In this document: one piece after another, positions 1 to 8,184 of the stretch
Layout of the letters: each line of letters starts with the position of its first letter
How positions within the stretch are numbered: the stretch's first letter is position 1
Origin: Klebsiella sp. BIGb0138
GTDB lineage: Bacteria; Pseudomonadota; Gammaproteobacteria; Enterobacterales; Enterobacteriaceae
Assembly (NCBI RefSeq): GCF_004342285.1
Contig: NZ_SMCV01000009.1
Location: 1-64,000, forward strand
Length of the DNA: 64,000 bases
Reading direction: 5' to 3'
The notes under the pieces: generated by a model
Databases searched by the model: none
Told to the model about the DNA's origin: nothing
Seen by the model: the letters and a program-made list of their open reading frames with translations, nothing else
Translations under genes and position numbers: made by a program

Positions 1-1070
1 ACAATGCCGCAGCTCTCATCGAAACCGGCATTGGCGCCTCGGTGGAAGTGACATGGGATAGCGTGCTGAAAAAATTCATCATCACGTCAGCGACGTCAGG
101 CGATGGAAGCTCAATCACTTTCGCCACGGACGGAACACTGGCAGAAGGACTGAAGCTCACCGAATCCACCGGCGCGGTAATCTCTCAGGGGGCCGAACCA
201 GCAGTTGTTGATGACATTTTTACCGCCATTCTTGCTACTGAGCAGGACTGGGTAACGTTTTCAACCACGTTTGCAGCCACCAAAGACCAGGCCAACGAGT
301 TTGCTCTGTGGGTTAACAACCAGAACCACCGCTTCGCCTATATCCCGTGGGATGCCGCGGGAACCGCAATTGTGGCCGGCAGCACTAACGCTCTGGTCTA
401 CGACATCATCAACACCTATGCCTATAACGACACCTGCCCGGTGTATGGCTACCCAAACCATGCGGCTAACGCGATGGGCTTTGTGGCCGCGCTGAACTTT
501 ACCCAGGCTAACGGTCGCTGCTCCCTGAATGGACGACAGGCATCCGGCCTACTGCCGATGATCAGCAACGACACGGATTATGAAGCAGCGAAATCCAACG
601 GTTATAACTTCTACGGCAAGTATGCAGCGAACGCCGTGGAAACCAACCAATGGACTCCAGGTTCTATTACCGGTGATTTCGCATGGTTGGACGCATGGGC
701 CGGTCAGGTGTGGATTAACGCGCAGTTGCAGGCGGCTCTCGTTGCGTTGTTCCAGCAGGCATCCAACCTTCCTTACGCCACGGCCGGAAAGGCACGCATT
801 GAGTCGTGCATGAAGCCGTATATCGAGCAGTTCAAAACGTGGGGTGGTTTGACCGCCGGCACCGATCTGGATCAGTCTCAGCTCGACCAGATTAAGGCTA
901 TCACCGGTGTTGATGTCTCTGATGCACTCATGGCCGACGGATATTACATCTACATTGGCCAGTTCACCGCAGCAATGCGATCTGCACGTACCAAGCCAAC
1001 GGTTTACTTCTGGTACACCGACGGCGGCATTATCCAGGGCATTACCGTTAACAGCGTGGAGGTGCAGTAA
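1..1070 (+). CDS. Phage tail sheath-like protein, DUF3383 family (5' end outside window)
   Basis: The reading frame is open from the first bases and the 342-residue stretch from the GTG at 42 continues upstream without a stop, so the true start lies outside the window. The protein ends in a compact domain rich in Tyr/Trp (IYIGQFTAAMRSARTKPTVY) typical of the C-terminal part of DUF3383 proteins, which occupy the sheath position in contractile-tailed phages. Its stop overlaps the start of the next gene (TAATG), as usual for sheath-tube pairs. The sheath role is inferred from family and position; the family call comes from recognition without a search. Confidence 0.75.
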   Translation, partial: NAAALIETGIGASVEVTWDSVLKKFIITSATSGDGSSITFATDGTLAEGLKLTESTGAVISQGAEPAVVDDIFTAILATEQDWVTFSTTFAATKDQANEFALWVNNQNHRFAYIPWDAAGTAIVAGSTNALVYDIINTYAYNDTCPVYGYPNHAANAMGFVAALNFTQANGRCSLNGRQASGLLPMISNDTDYEAAKSNGYNFYGKYAANAVETNQWTPGSITGDFAWLDAWAGQVWINAQLQAALVALFQQASNLPYATAGKARIESCMKPYIEQFKTWGGLTAGTDLDQSQLDQIKAITGVDVSDALMADGYYIYIGQFTAAMRSARTKPTVYFWYTDGGIIQGITVNSVEVQ

Positions 1071-1513
1071 TGGCCGGTCAAAATATTACGGCGGCTGACG
1101 CCATCATTGAGCTAGTTATCGCTGAACTCTACCCGTCAGGATTTAACCTGGAGCAATTCGAAGCGCAGAACATCTTCGAAATGGGTGACACCGACATGGC
1201 GGAGTACCAACGTACCGCCGACGGTAAGCTACTGGGAGGGTTTATTTATGGCGATCTGCCATGGACGTTCCACCTCGCAGCCTCCTCTCCATCGATTAAG
1301 TACATTGACACCTGGCAGACTACGCAGATGACCACAAAATCTGTACTGCGAGTCAATGGAACGGTGATCCTGCCGTCACTGGGTAAAAAATACGTCATGA
1401 CCAACGGCATCCTGCAGCGAGCGCGCCGCATGCCATCAGCTGGCCGTGTGCTTCAGCCGGTAACGGGTCTCATCCAGTGGGAAACCGTCACGCCGGCCAA
1501 CTACTCAGCGTAA
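1070..1513 (+). CDS. Phage tail tube-like protein, DUF3277 family
   Basis: This 147-residue protein directly follows the sheath-like gene with a 1-base start/stop overlap. Size, position and sequence (conserved N-terminal 'GQNITAADA' start, predominantly beta) fit the DUF3277 family, which serves as the inner tail tube of DUF3383-type contractile phages. It should polymerise into the tube through which DNA passes. A strong intrinsic terminator follows 6 bases after the stop, so the next gene is probably a separately inserted cassette. Function is inferred from family and order. Confidence 0.72.
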   Translation: MAGQNITAADAIIELVIAELYPSGFNLEQFEAQNIFEMGDTDMAEYQRTADGKLLGGFIYGDLPWTFHLAASSPSIKYIDTWQTTQMTTKSVLRVNGTVILPSLGKKYVMTNGILQRARRMPSAGRVLQPVTGLIQWETVTPANYSA

Positions 1514-1519
1514 GCAATC

Positions 1520-1545
1520 AGCCCGGCTAAGCCCGGGCTTTTTTA
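1520..1545 (+). terminator. Intrinsic terminator after the tail tube gene
   Basis: AGCCCGG (1520-1526) pairs with CCGGGCT (1533-1539) over a 6-base loop and runs into six T residues. It lies inside the tail gene run, so late transcription must read through it (phage antitermination) to reach the chaperone and tape measure genes. Confidence 0.85.
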
Positions 1546-1597
1546 TACCCGCAATAAACCTCCGCGCGTCGCAGCGCATTTAACTCCCGAGTCTTTC

Positions 1598-1677
1598 AGA
1601 AAGCTGAGCCTGAGGAACGCCGTATAGGTGCGGACCTTCTCGGGGCGGCGTTTCTGTGCGAACAGGCTCATCTTTCT
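1598..1677 (+). ncRNA. Structured leader RNA upstream of rha (candidate C4-type antisense RNA)
   Basis: Nested complementary arms form one long hairpin: AGAAAG (1598-1603) with CTTTCT (1672-1677), GAGCCTG (1606-1612) with CAGGCTC (1663-1669), AACGCCG (1616-1622) with CGGCGTT (1646-1652), and an apical AGGT/ACCT stem (1626-1629 with 1634-1637). The outer arm reaches to within 3 bases of the AAGG-type ribosome-binding region of the rha gene at 1693. P1/P7 C4 RNAs are small structured antisense RNAs transcribed just ahead of antirepressor genes, and a Rha-type gene follows here. The structure is seen directly; the C4 assignment is inference. Confidence 0.55.
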
Positions 1678-1692
1678 AAAGGAAATACCGCT

Positions 1693-2250
1693 ATGCCTTA
1701 CCCAACAGTTATTAACGGACTTGATTTTCGAGACCTGATTTTTGTGGCTGATAACGATCCAGTCACCGACTCATTTATGGTGGCAAAAGCATTTGGCAAG
1801 CGCCCTGATAACGTAATTCGTGATATCGAAAAGACCATCAAGGCATGTCCTGATGAGTTTGATACAAAACTCAACTTTGAGGTTTGCTATAAAAACAATG
1901 AGTTGCAGAACGGAAAGCCGCAGAAGTTCTATCGACTTCGCAAAGATGGGTTGATGCTTTTGGTTATGTCCTACACCAAAAAAGAAGCGATGCGCATCAA
2001 GATCGCCTACATCAACGCCTTTAACTGGATGTACGCGATGCTTCAGGTTGGCCGTCGGCAGTTTGAAGAAGAGCGCAACGCCGTGATGCTTGAATTCATG
2101 AAAGAGAAGGATGTTGCCAGTATGTCTGGTCGCCTGCTGCGACGGTGGGGAAAAGAGAAGAAGCCGCAGTTACTTTCACGCATTGAGCAACTAGACAAGC
2201 AAGGTCAGTTGGCATTGCCTGGTTTTACTGGCGTGCTTACCGAGTCATGA
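1693..2250 (+). CDS. rha: Rha family phage regulatory protein
   Basis: The 185-residue protein has the Rha N-terminal DNA-binding domain: 'MVAKAFGKRPDNVIRDIE' near residues 35-52 and the 'FYRLRKDGLMLLVMSYT' core near residues 77-94. Rha proteins are phage regulators, often of antirepressor type, that influence the lytic/lysogenic choice. The C-terminal third is basic (LLRRWGKEKKPQ) and is probably the variable effector part. The gene sits between two intrinsic terminators inside the tail operon, a position with no structural role, so it is best seen as a moron. A structured leader RNA ends just before its ribosome-binding site. ATG 1693 is preceded by AAAGGAAAT. Confidence 0.82.
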   Translation: MPYPTVINGLDFRDLIFVADNDPVTDSFMVAKAFGKRPDNVIRDIEKTIKACPDEFDTKLNFEVCYKNNELQNGKPQKFYRLRKDGLMLLVMSYTKKEAMRIKIAYINAFNWMYAMLQVGRRQFEEERNAVMLEFMKEKDVASMSGRLLRRWGKEKKPQLLSRIEQLDKQGQLALPGFTGVLTES

Positions 2251-2276
2251 AAACCACAAATCCATTGTTTTTGAAT

Positions 2277-2298
2277 AGCCCACTCAGGTGGGCTTTTT
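2277..2298 (+). terminator. Intrinsic terminator after rha
   Basis: AGCCCAC (2277-2283) pairs with GTGGGCT (2288-2294) across a 4-base loop and is followed by a run of T. Together with the hairpin at 1520 it brackets the rha cassette. Confidence 0.85.
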
Positions 2299-2328
2299 GC
2301 TGCCAGATAATCAAATCAGGAAATAAAA

Positions 2329-2805
2329 ATGGCTCGTAAAAGTATCGTTTTCACGGTCGAGGCAGATAACCGCGACAAGGGTAAGCAGTTTAAAATCACT
2401 GAAATGCCGGCGCGAAAGGCCGAGGAATGGGCTATTCGCCTCGCATGTGCCGTGATTGGCGCCGGGGTGACTGTTCCGGAAGACATGATGACAGCCATCG
2501 GTGCCGCTGTGGCCCCAGCCCCTACTGCTGAAAATTCAGAAGCCCGCGAGTTGTACGAAAGCGTGATGGCAAGCGGAATGGCCGGTCTCGCTCAGTGGGG
2601 TATTACCTCGCTGGCCAAGGTTCCGTTTGCGCAATCCAAGCCCTTGCTGGATGAGCTGCTTGACTGCGTGAAATACGTTGGCGGTAACGGTATTGAGACG
2701 TCACTGGTCGACGAAGGCCAGATTGAAGAAATCAGCACCTGGTCGCGCCTTAAAATCGAAGCATTCAAACTTCACATCGCTTTTGTAGCAGCCACCGCAA
2801 ACTAA
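2329..2805 (+). CDS. Phage tail assembly chaperone
   Basis: This 158-residue protein lies between tube and tape measure, where contractile and siphophage genomes encode the gpG-type chaperone that coats the tape measure protein during tail assembly. It has a short beta N-terminus (MARKSIVFTVEADNRDKGKQF) and is otherwise helical. ATG 2329 has an AGGAAA ribosome-binding site. An open -1 frame begins at 2754, overlaps the last 52 bases and continues to 3026, the usual G/GT arrangement, although no canonical slippery heptamer is visible. The role is inferred from position and size. Confidence 0.68.
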   Translation: MARKSIVFTVEADNRDKGKQFKITEMPARKAEEWAIRLACAVIGAGVTVPEDMMTAIGAAVAPAPTAENSEARELYESVMASGMAGLAQWGITSLAKVPFAQSKPLLDELLDCVKYVGGNGIETSLVDEGQIEEISTWSRLKIEAFKLHIAFVAATAN

Positions 2806-3026
2806 AACTCCCCCTGTCGGTCCCGGAAGATTCCGCTCGAGGCTTTTTGCAGTACGAGAACGTGCCGCGAAGCATCGCTGCGGTTATTTCCGGGAGGATG
2901 GCGACACTCCACGAACTGGACACGGTATACGGCGTTCAGGATATGTGGTGGCTTATAGAAGTGATGACCGTGGATAACACAAACAGAGCCATAGCGGAGA
3001 GTGACCATGGCAGCAACGGTAATTGA
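2802..3026 (+). CDS. Tail chaperone extension in the -1 frame (gpGT 'T' part / DUF6889-like), start uncertain
   Basis: The -1 frame relative to the chaperone is open from 2754 to the TGA at 3024-3026. It reads as a credible small acidic protein: 'LSVPEDSARGFLQYENVPRS', then a patch centred on 'MATLHELDTVYGVQDMWWLI' and 'VMTVDNTNRAI'. This resembles the C-terminal T domains fused by frameshift to gpG-type chaperones. No ATG with good spacing exists (the ATG at 2898 directly abuts GGAGG), so it is expressed either by -1 frameshifting before the chaperone stop or from a non-ATG start such as GTG 2862. It overlaps the tape measure start by 20 bases. The coordinates mark the open frame at the chaperone stop, not a proven start. 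Confidence 0.5.
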   Translation, partial: LKLPLSVPEDSARGFLQYENVPRSIAAVISGRMATLHELDTVYGVQDMWWLIEVMTVDNTNRAIAESDHGSNGN

Positions 3027-4905
3027 CGCCCTCCTGGTTACGCTGGGGCTTGATGCTTCTAATTTCCGCAAGGGACAGAAAGAAGTCAGTGACGACCTGA
3101 AAAAGCAACGTGACGATGCCGGTAAAACGGCAAAGTACATGGAAGAGCAGGGCAAGCGTGCCGCCTCTTTTTTCAGTAGCATCAAAACTGAGTTGCTAGC
3201 GCTGGCAGGGGTCACCGTTACCGCCGGCGGGTTGGTTAGCTTTGTCAAAAACACTACGACCGGCCTGATGGATTTATCGATCCAGTCTAAGGCGCTGGGG
3301 TTGTCTGCTCGGGAACTTGATGGGTGGTCAAAATCAGCAGAGGCTGCTGGTAGCTCCGCGGAGAAGATAAGTGCATCGCTGCAGGGATTTCAGGGCGCGA
3401 TTCAGGGTGCGAGAGTTGGTGATTACAGCAGCCCAATTTTCAATGCATTTAAACAGTTAAATTCCCTCACCGGACAGAACTTTGACGTTTGGGGTCAAGA
3501 CGCGGATTCTCTTGCCCGTACTTCTCTGGAAGCATTGCGCAAGATAAGCGATCCCAACATTCGTAGGCAGATCGGGTTTAGCCTCGGGTTTGATGACGCC
3601 ACCCTGCAGCGTAATCAGGAAGGTAAATTCCTTCCGGATGTGGATCGCTTGACTAAGGCATCAGGCATTTCTGATGCATCCATCAATGGGGCCAAGGAAT
3701 TTAATGCTGTCTGGACAGACTTAAACCAAAATCTTGAAGCCACAAAGAACCAACTTTTTACATTCCTCATACCTTACATCCGTATTTTTAATTCTCAACT
3801 CATTGAATTATCCAATTGGATGAGGTCTCACCCAGAAGAGCTAAAGGAAGCAATTAATAGCTTCTTTGGGACAATTAAAGATATCGCGACGGCGGCCGAT
3901 GATGCGGCCGAAGCTATGGGGGGGTGGAAGACCGTCATTGTTGCCCTTATTGGGCTGAAAGTCGCTTCATGGGTTCTTGGGATTACCAGCGCTCTTGCTG
4001 GGCCTGGTGGCCTTGTTTTTGCTCTTGCAGCTCTATACCCGGTAATCGACGGTCTGCTGTCCAAGATTGTGAGCAAAGAAAATAAAGAGTGGATGCAAAA
4101 TCACGGCATCTTTTGGACCTCTAACGGGGAGTTTTTCCTTAACAAAAAAGACGCAGAGGAAAGGCAGCGCCAAATAGATTCTGGCGCCGTTCCCAGCGGG
4201 TCGCAAAGGGCTGTTCCTAACGCTTATCAGCAGGGAATGATGAATACGCAGATGGACTTGTCGACGGCAATGAGACTGGATGTAGGACAATACCAGTCAA
4301 ATATTCCGTTGAATGCAAAAGCTGCAAGGCTAGGAGTGAAAGGGAAGTCATTTCTCCAGGCTATGGCCGGCGATTTCGGCGCGCTGGAGGGTAAGTACGG
4401 ACTTCCCGAAGGATTGCTTTATTCAGTGGCTGCTACAGAATCGGGCGGCGATCCTTTCGCTGAGTCCAAAGCTGGCGCAAAAGGTCTTTTCCAGTTCATG
4501 CCTGGAACGGCAAGGGACATGGGGCTAAAAGGACGTGATGTTTACGATCCGCACAAGTCCTCAGAGGCGGCGGCGAGATACCTCAGTTGGTTAATGGATG
4601 CTACCGGTGGGGATCTGGAGAAAACCCTTGCTTCCTACAACTGGGGGCTCGGTAACGTTCAGAAAAAAGGGATGGGCAACATGCCGGAAGAGACTCGAAA
4701 TTATGTTCCTAAAGTGATGGCTGGCATGCGGCCAGGTGCAGGAATGGCCGTTGACAGGGCAATGCCTGGGCAGTCAGGTGCAACTTATCAATTCTACGGC
4801 ACCAAAATCACGACTCAGGCCCAGAATGTGGAACAGCTTACCAGCGACATCAAAAAGCACGGCGAGAACCGTGTCATGCTTTTGGCTGGCTACTCAGGAC
4901 AATAA
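3007..4905 (+). CDS. Tail tape measure protein with C-terminal lytic transglycosylase domain
   Basis: The 632-residue protein starts best at ATG 3007 (GGAGA six bases upstream) rather than GTG 3001. The N-terminal half is helical with coiled-coil character (KEVSDDLKKQRDDAGKTAKY). Hydrophobic segments near residues 60-85 and 315-350 are usual for tape measures. Residues about 455-575 form an SLT-type lytic transglycosylase: 'AATESGG' with the catalytic Glu at about 478, 'GLFQFMPGTARDMGL' and 'ASYNWGLGNV'. The protein should set tail length and cleave peptidoglycan during DNA entry. The length predicts a tail of roughly 90-100 nm by the usual 1.5 angstrom per residue rule. Confidence 0.85.
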   Translation: MAATVIDALLVTLGLDASNFRKGQKEVSDDLKKQRDDAGKTAKYMEEQGKRAASFFSSIKTELLALAGVTVTAGGLVSFVKNTTTGLMDLSIQSKALGLSARELDGWSKSAEAAGSSAEKISASLQGFQGAIQGARVGDYSSPIFNAFKQLNSLTGQNFDVWGQDADSLARTSLEALRKISDPNIRRQIGFSLGFDDATLQRNQEGKFLPDVDRLTKASGISDASINGAKEFNAVWTDLNQNLEATKNQLFTFLIPYIRIFNSQLIELSNWMRSHPEELKEAINSFFGTIKDIATAADDAAEAMGGWKTVIVALIGLKVASWVLGITSALAGPGGLVFALAALYPVIDGLLSKIVSKENKEWMQNHGIFWTSNGEFFLNKKDAEERQRQIDSGAVPSGSQRAVPNAYQQGMMNTQMDLSTAMRLDVGQYQSNIPLNAKAARLGVKGKSFLQAMAGDFGALEGKYGLPEGLLYSVAATESGGDPFAESKAGAKGLFQFMPGTARDMGLKGRDVYDPHKSSEAAARYLSWLMDATGGDLEKTLASYNWGLGNVQKKGMGNMPEETRNYVPKVMAGMRPGAGMAVDRAMPGQSGATYQFYGTKITTQAQNVEQLTSDIKKHGENRVMLLAGYSGQ

Positions 4906-4908
4906 CCC

Positions 4909-5748
4909 ATGTCGTTTTCTCTGAATGTCTCGACAGTGCTTTCCGCCATTCAGGGAGGAAGCCTGTTATCTGTGCTAAACAGCGCAATATCACCCACGTA
5001 CAAAATCACCTACAACACGGTTGATGAGTCTCTGCTAACCGCTGCGGCCGGGCAGGAGGTTTTCTCTCCTTCCGGCTGGGTTAGCGTTGATCGGTACGGC
5101 GACGCTGTGGTGACAAAAGGCCCGGTAGAGAAGGGGCAGTATTCCTCCTACAACAAAGTTCGCCAGCCATCTGAGCTAAGGGTTATTTTTGCCCTCGAGG
5201 GTTGGACGGCGTACTCCGGATCGCTGCCTAACCTGACTAATTTTTCATTGCTGAGTCGTAACAACTTCATTCAGAAACTGGATGAAATGAAAAACACTGC
5301 CAGCACCTATGATATCGAGACGCCAGATACCGTTTATTACGGCTATGACCTGACACATTTTGATTACTTTGTCGGGTCCTATCGTGGTCAAACACTGCTC
5401 ATGGCGAACTGCACTTTCGAAGAGATCATGAATACCGGTGAGGTGATGTTATCGAACGCTGTAATCGAAGGCCCACCAACCAGCAATGCCAAAACCAATA
5501 ATGGTTCTGCAGCTACGACCCAGATAATTACCGGATCCACTAAAGATGTGTCGCTGAGTGATGTTAAAACCGCCTGGTCAAGCGCGGAAACGTCGCTGTC
5601 TAGCGCCTTACAGTCGACAGGCGGGGCGATCGTATCCGGGGTGAATTCGGCAGCCGAATCTGTTTCCCAGGTTTGGGACAGCTCATCAACTGCGGTGGCG
5701 AAGCAAATAAAAAGCACCGTGTCTGACTTTCTGGAAAAGGTGATGTGA
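4909..5748 (+). CDS. Phage baseplate/tail protein of unknown specific role
   Basis: This 279-residue protein starts 3 bases after the tape measure stop. The first 190 residues look like a folded beta-rich domain containing 'EVFSPSGWVSVDRYGDAVVTK'. The last 80 residues are Ser/Ala-rich and helical (SLSDVKTAWSSAETSLSSAL). In DUF3383-type contractile phages this slot holds a baseplate or tail-terminal connector protein between tape measure and plug. No catalytic motif is seen. The assignment to the tail module is secure from context; the exact role is unknown. Confidence 0.6.
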   Translation: MSFSLNVSTVLSAIQGGSLLSVLNSAISPTYKITYNTVDESLLTAAAGQEVFSPSGWVSVDRYGDAVVTKGPVEKGQYSSYNKVRQPSELRVIFALEGWTAYSGSLPNLTNFSLLSRNNFIQKLDEMKNTASTYDIETPDTVYYGYDLTHFDYFVGSYRGQTLLMANCTFEEIMNTGEVMLSNAVIEGPPTSNAKTNNGSAATTQIITGSTKDVSLSDVKTAWSSAETSLSSALQSTGGAIVSGVNSAAESVSQVWDSSSTAVAKQIKSTVSDFLEKVM

Positions 5749-5749
5749 A

Positions 5750-6055
5750 ATGCAGGAGATCAGCCTATCACCATCTTTGTCTCAGAAGGTTTATGTCACT
5801 CTCGGTGGACAGAACTGCGCTATTAAGCTTCACCAGCGTTCAACGGGTTTTTACGTTGATTTGTATGTTAATGAAAGCCCGGTAATACAGGGCGTCTTGT
5901 GTCTTAACTGCACATACCTTGTGCGTTATTTGTACCTTGGGTTTAGTGGAGACCTGATTTTCGTCGATACGAAAGGTGACGCCGATCCTGCTTATGACGA
6001 AATTGGTACTCGCTTTAAGCTTTACTACGCAACCAGTGACGAGGTGGGGCGATGA
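5750..6055 (+). CDS. Baseplate plug protein (Pam3 gp18-like)
   Basis: A 101-residue all-beta small protein starts 1 base after the previous stop, and its end overlaps the hub gene by 4 bases. The pattern 'QEISLSPSLSQKVYVTLGGQ' followed by 'GFYVDLYVNESPVIQGVLCL' matches the small plug domain of contractile-tail baseplates, which sits in the tube-hub channel. Family assignment is from recognition; the tight packing between connector and hub supports it. Confidence 0.6.
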   Translation: MQEISLSPSLSQKVYVTLGGQNCAIKLHQRSTGFYVDLYVNESPVIQGVLCLNCTYLVRYLYLGFSGDLIFVDTKGDADPAYDEIGTRFKLYYATSDEVGR

Positions 6056-6921
6056 GTTACAAGGAGAGAGAGCTTACCGTATCGTTCACCCTGGCTAACG
6101 GGACATTTGACGGTGACGTCGGTGATACACTGACGGTAAAGGGATTTAAGTGCGAGGCAGCAATATCAGCATTTGGTGGTGCTACCGGAACGATGCTTGA
6201 GCTGAGTCTGTGGGGGTTATCCCTTGAAAACATGGCCAAACTGACCACCAATGCACAAAAGATTATTGCTTATGAGCAGAACGCAATCATTGTCTATGCT
6301 GGCGACACGCGAGTGTTTTCCGGGTCAATAACATCTGCAAGGATAAACCTGAACCAGATGCCGGACGCACCGATTGAGATAACTGCGGCGGCTGCCGGAA
6401 GGGAGCGCCTGATCCCCTGCGGTCCTACATCGATTCGTGGAGATGTTGATGTTGCCGATATGATTCGCGCGCTTGCCTTCAAAGTTGGGCTTAAATTCGT
6501 CAATGTTGATGTTAAAGCTACTCATCGCAACCCATATTTTGAAGATAACGCGATAGCGCAAATATTAAAAATTGCGGCGGCGCACAACATATCGGTAGAT
6601 ATCGATTTTGGAACCGTCACAATTTACACCGGTAAGACGCCGTCAGATTCTGTTGTCCCGTATATTTCACCTGCCACAGGACTAATTGGGTACCCTATTT
6701 TTTATGAGTTGGGTATTAACTTCAGATGTATCTATTCTCCGTCGATAAAACTGAACACTAAGGTCATTCTTGAAACTGGTTTACCACATGCAAGTGGAGA
6801 GTGGATCATTCAAGCAGGTACAACTCATTATCTTTCTTGTAAAGTTCCTGGCGGCCTATGGGAAACGTTTGTTGTGGCTTCTCCGGCTTCCGTTATTAGT
6901 GGATCAAGTAATGGCAACTAA
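6052..6921 (+). CDS. Baseplate hub protein
   Basis: The 289-residue protein overlaps the plug gene (ATGA-type) and its last 11 bases overlap the spike gene. Segments such as 'RVFSGSITSARINLNQMPDA' and 'IEITAAAAGRERLIPCGPTS' resemble the tandem tube-like domains of gpD/gp27-type hubs that link the tail tube to the spike. It should form the trimeric hub at the tube tip. No lysozyme or peptidase motif is seen. The role is inferred from fold-type hints and gene order hub-spike-wedge. Confidence 0.65.
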   Translation: MSYKERELTVSFTLANGTFDGDVGDTLTVKGFKCEAAISAFGGATGTMLELSLWGLSLENMAKLTTNAQKIIAYEQNAIIVYAGDTRVFSGSITSARINLNQMPDAPIEITAAAAGRERLIPCGPTSIRGDVDVADMIRALAFKVGLKFVNVDVKATHRNPYFEDNAIAQILKIAAAHNISVDIDFGTVTIYTGKTPSDSVVPYISPATGLIGYPIFYELGINFRCIYSPSIKLNTKVILETGLPHASGEWIIQAGTTHYLSCKVPGGLWETFVVASPASVISGSSNGN

Positions 6922-7498
6922 CCAAAAACCTAGTGATATTTCATGTCAGGGGAACGCGATATTGTCCCTTGTGGCCTCGGCATCCAAGGGGAATGTCTTT
7001 GCTGACATAGTTCTCGTTAAGGATGTCGGTAATGGTGTTATGACGGTGATTCCTTTGGTGAGTGGGGCTAACGCATCAGGCGGTGAAATTAAGAGCCAGG
7101 AAGTATATGACATCCCATTTATTCAGTATCAGGCAGGGAATAGTTCAGTAAAAATGACGCCAAGGGCTGGGGATATTGGCCTGGTGATAGCCTGTGACAA
7201 AGACACAACAAATGTCAGAGCGACTCGACAAAGTGGTCCGCCACCAACGCAGCGACGACACTCTTACTCAGACGCCATTTACATCACTGCTATCGCAAGC
7301 CTGAATGATGGCCCGACAGAGTTCGTGGAGTTCACCGGCAGTGGAATAAATATCAAGAGTCCCGGGGTGATAAACTTAAACGGCGTGAAAATCCTTGCGA
7401 ACGGCAAGCTTCAGTTGGTGGATGGCTCAATCGTTGATGGACATGACCATGGCGGGGTAGAATCGGGGGGAAGCCGCACAAATCCTCTGGAGCCGTAA
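6911..7498 (+). CDS. Membrane-puncturing spike protein, Gp138 N-terminal family
   Basis: The start is ATG 6911, overlapping the hub stop, giving 195 residues. An OB-fold-like N-terminal region contains 'FADIVLVKDVGNGVMTVIPL' and 'MTPRAGDIGLVIACDKDTTN'. A beta-helix stretch follows ('FVEFTGSGINIKSPGVINLN'). The end carries an HxH-type motif (DGHDHGG), the pattern that holds iron at the needle tip in P2 gpV-like spikes. It should be the trimeric needle that pierces the outer membrane. Confidence 0.8.
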   Translation: MATNQKPSDISCQGNAILSLVASASKGNVFADIVLVKDVGNGVMTVIPLVSGANASGGEIKSQEVYDIPFIQYQAGNSSVKMTPRAGDIGLVIACDKDTTNVRATRQSGPPPTQRRHSYSDAIYITAIASLNDGPTEFVEFTGSGINIKSPGVINLNGVKILANGKLQLVDGSIVDGHDHGGVESGGSRTNPLEP

Positions 7499-7500
7499 CA

Positions 7501-8157
7501 ATGATAAAAAAAACGTTTCTTCTCGTGCTTTCGATTTCTTTAGCAGGATGTGCAATGTCGCCTGCGGAATATATTGACTATCAAAAATCAAATAACTTCG
7601 ATAAGGCAAAATTTCCCACAAGTTCTGGCGGCCTGCAGTCCGTTGATGATTTGCGAGAAATTTATAGAAACGTGACTGGTAAAAATCTTCCAGATCAAGA
7701 TACAAGCGATTGTAGGAAAGATAATAAATGCTATTTCAACAGGTACAATGACCTACTTCACGACTTGATGTATCAGCGGCAGATAGAGCAACAGAAAAAA
7801 GAGAATGAAGAATTTGCCAAGCAAAAAGAAGATGAATGCCAGGCAAGCAAGGAATGCATGGGAAAACGAGAAATTGAAGCTGCCTCTTACTCGCTAAACA
7901 GCATCTATTATTCTCTGATGGCGCAATACCCATACCAACAGGCTGATTATGATGCTGGCGTTCGGATTATGTGCCGTAGCGCTGGTAAGACCCAAAGGAA
8001 TGGCGTTTCTCTTGAGCGAATGAAAGAGAACATCAATCTGGCAGAAGGCATTGGCCCGGAGATGAGATATCAGATGATCAAGGTGGCTGAAGCATGCTGG
8101 AAGCTGAGCAAGTACGGCGTTCCTGACGGCACAACGCAAATCCGGTCGATGTATTGA
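7501..8157 (+). CDS. Phage-encoded lipoprotein of unknown function
   Basis: The 218-residue product begins with a type II signal peptide (MIKKTFLLVLSISLAGC) with lipobox LAGC and Cys17 as the lipidation site. The mature part is helical and charged, with two Cys pairs (DCRKDNKC and ECQASKEC) flanking a Glu/Lys/Gln-rich coiled-coil-like segment. It starts 2 bases after the spike gene, using GGAG in the spike 3' end as ribosome-binding site, and is followed by a terminator. The DNA is visibly more AT-rich than its neighbours, suggesting separate acquisition. A virion part is unlikely. A lysogenic-conversion or superinfection-exclusion lipoprotein is possible but unproven. Confidence 0.62.
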   Translation: MIKKTFLLVLSISLAGCAMSPAEYIDYQKSNNFDKAKFPTSSGGLQSVDDLREIYRNVTGKNLPDQDTSDCRKDNKCYFNRYNDLLHDLMYQRQIEQQKKENEEFAKQKEDECQASKECMGKREIEAASYSLNSIYYSLMAQYPYQQADYDAGVRIMCRSAGKTQRNGVSLERMKENINLAEGIGPEMRYQMIKVAEACWKLSKYGVPDGTTQIRSMY

Positions 8158-8184
8158 GAAAGGAAAAGCTGATCACCAAATAAC

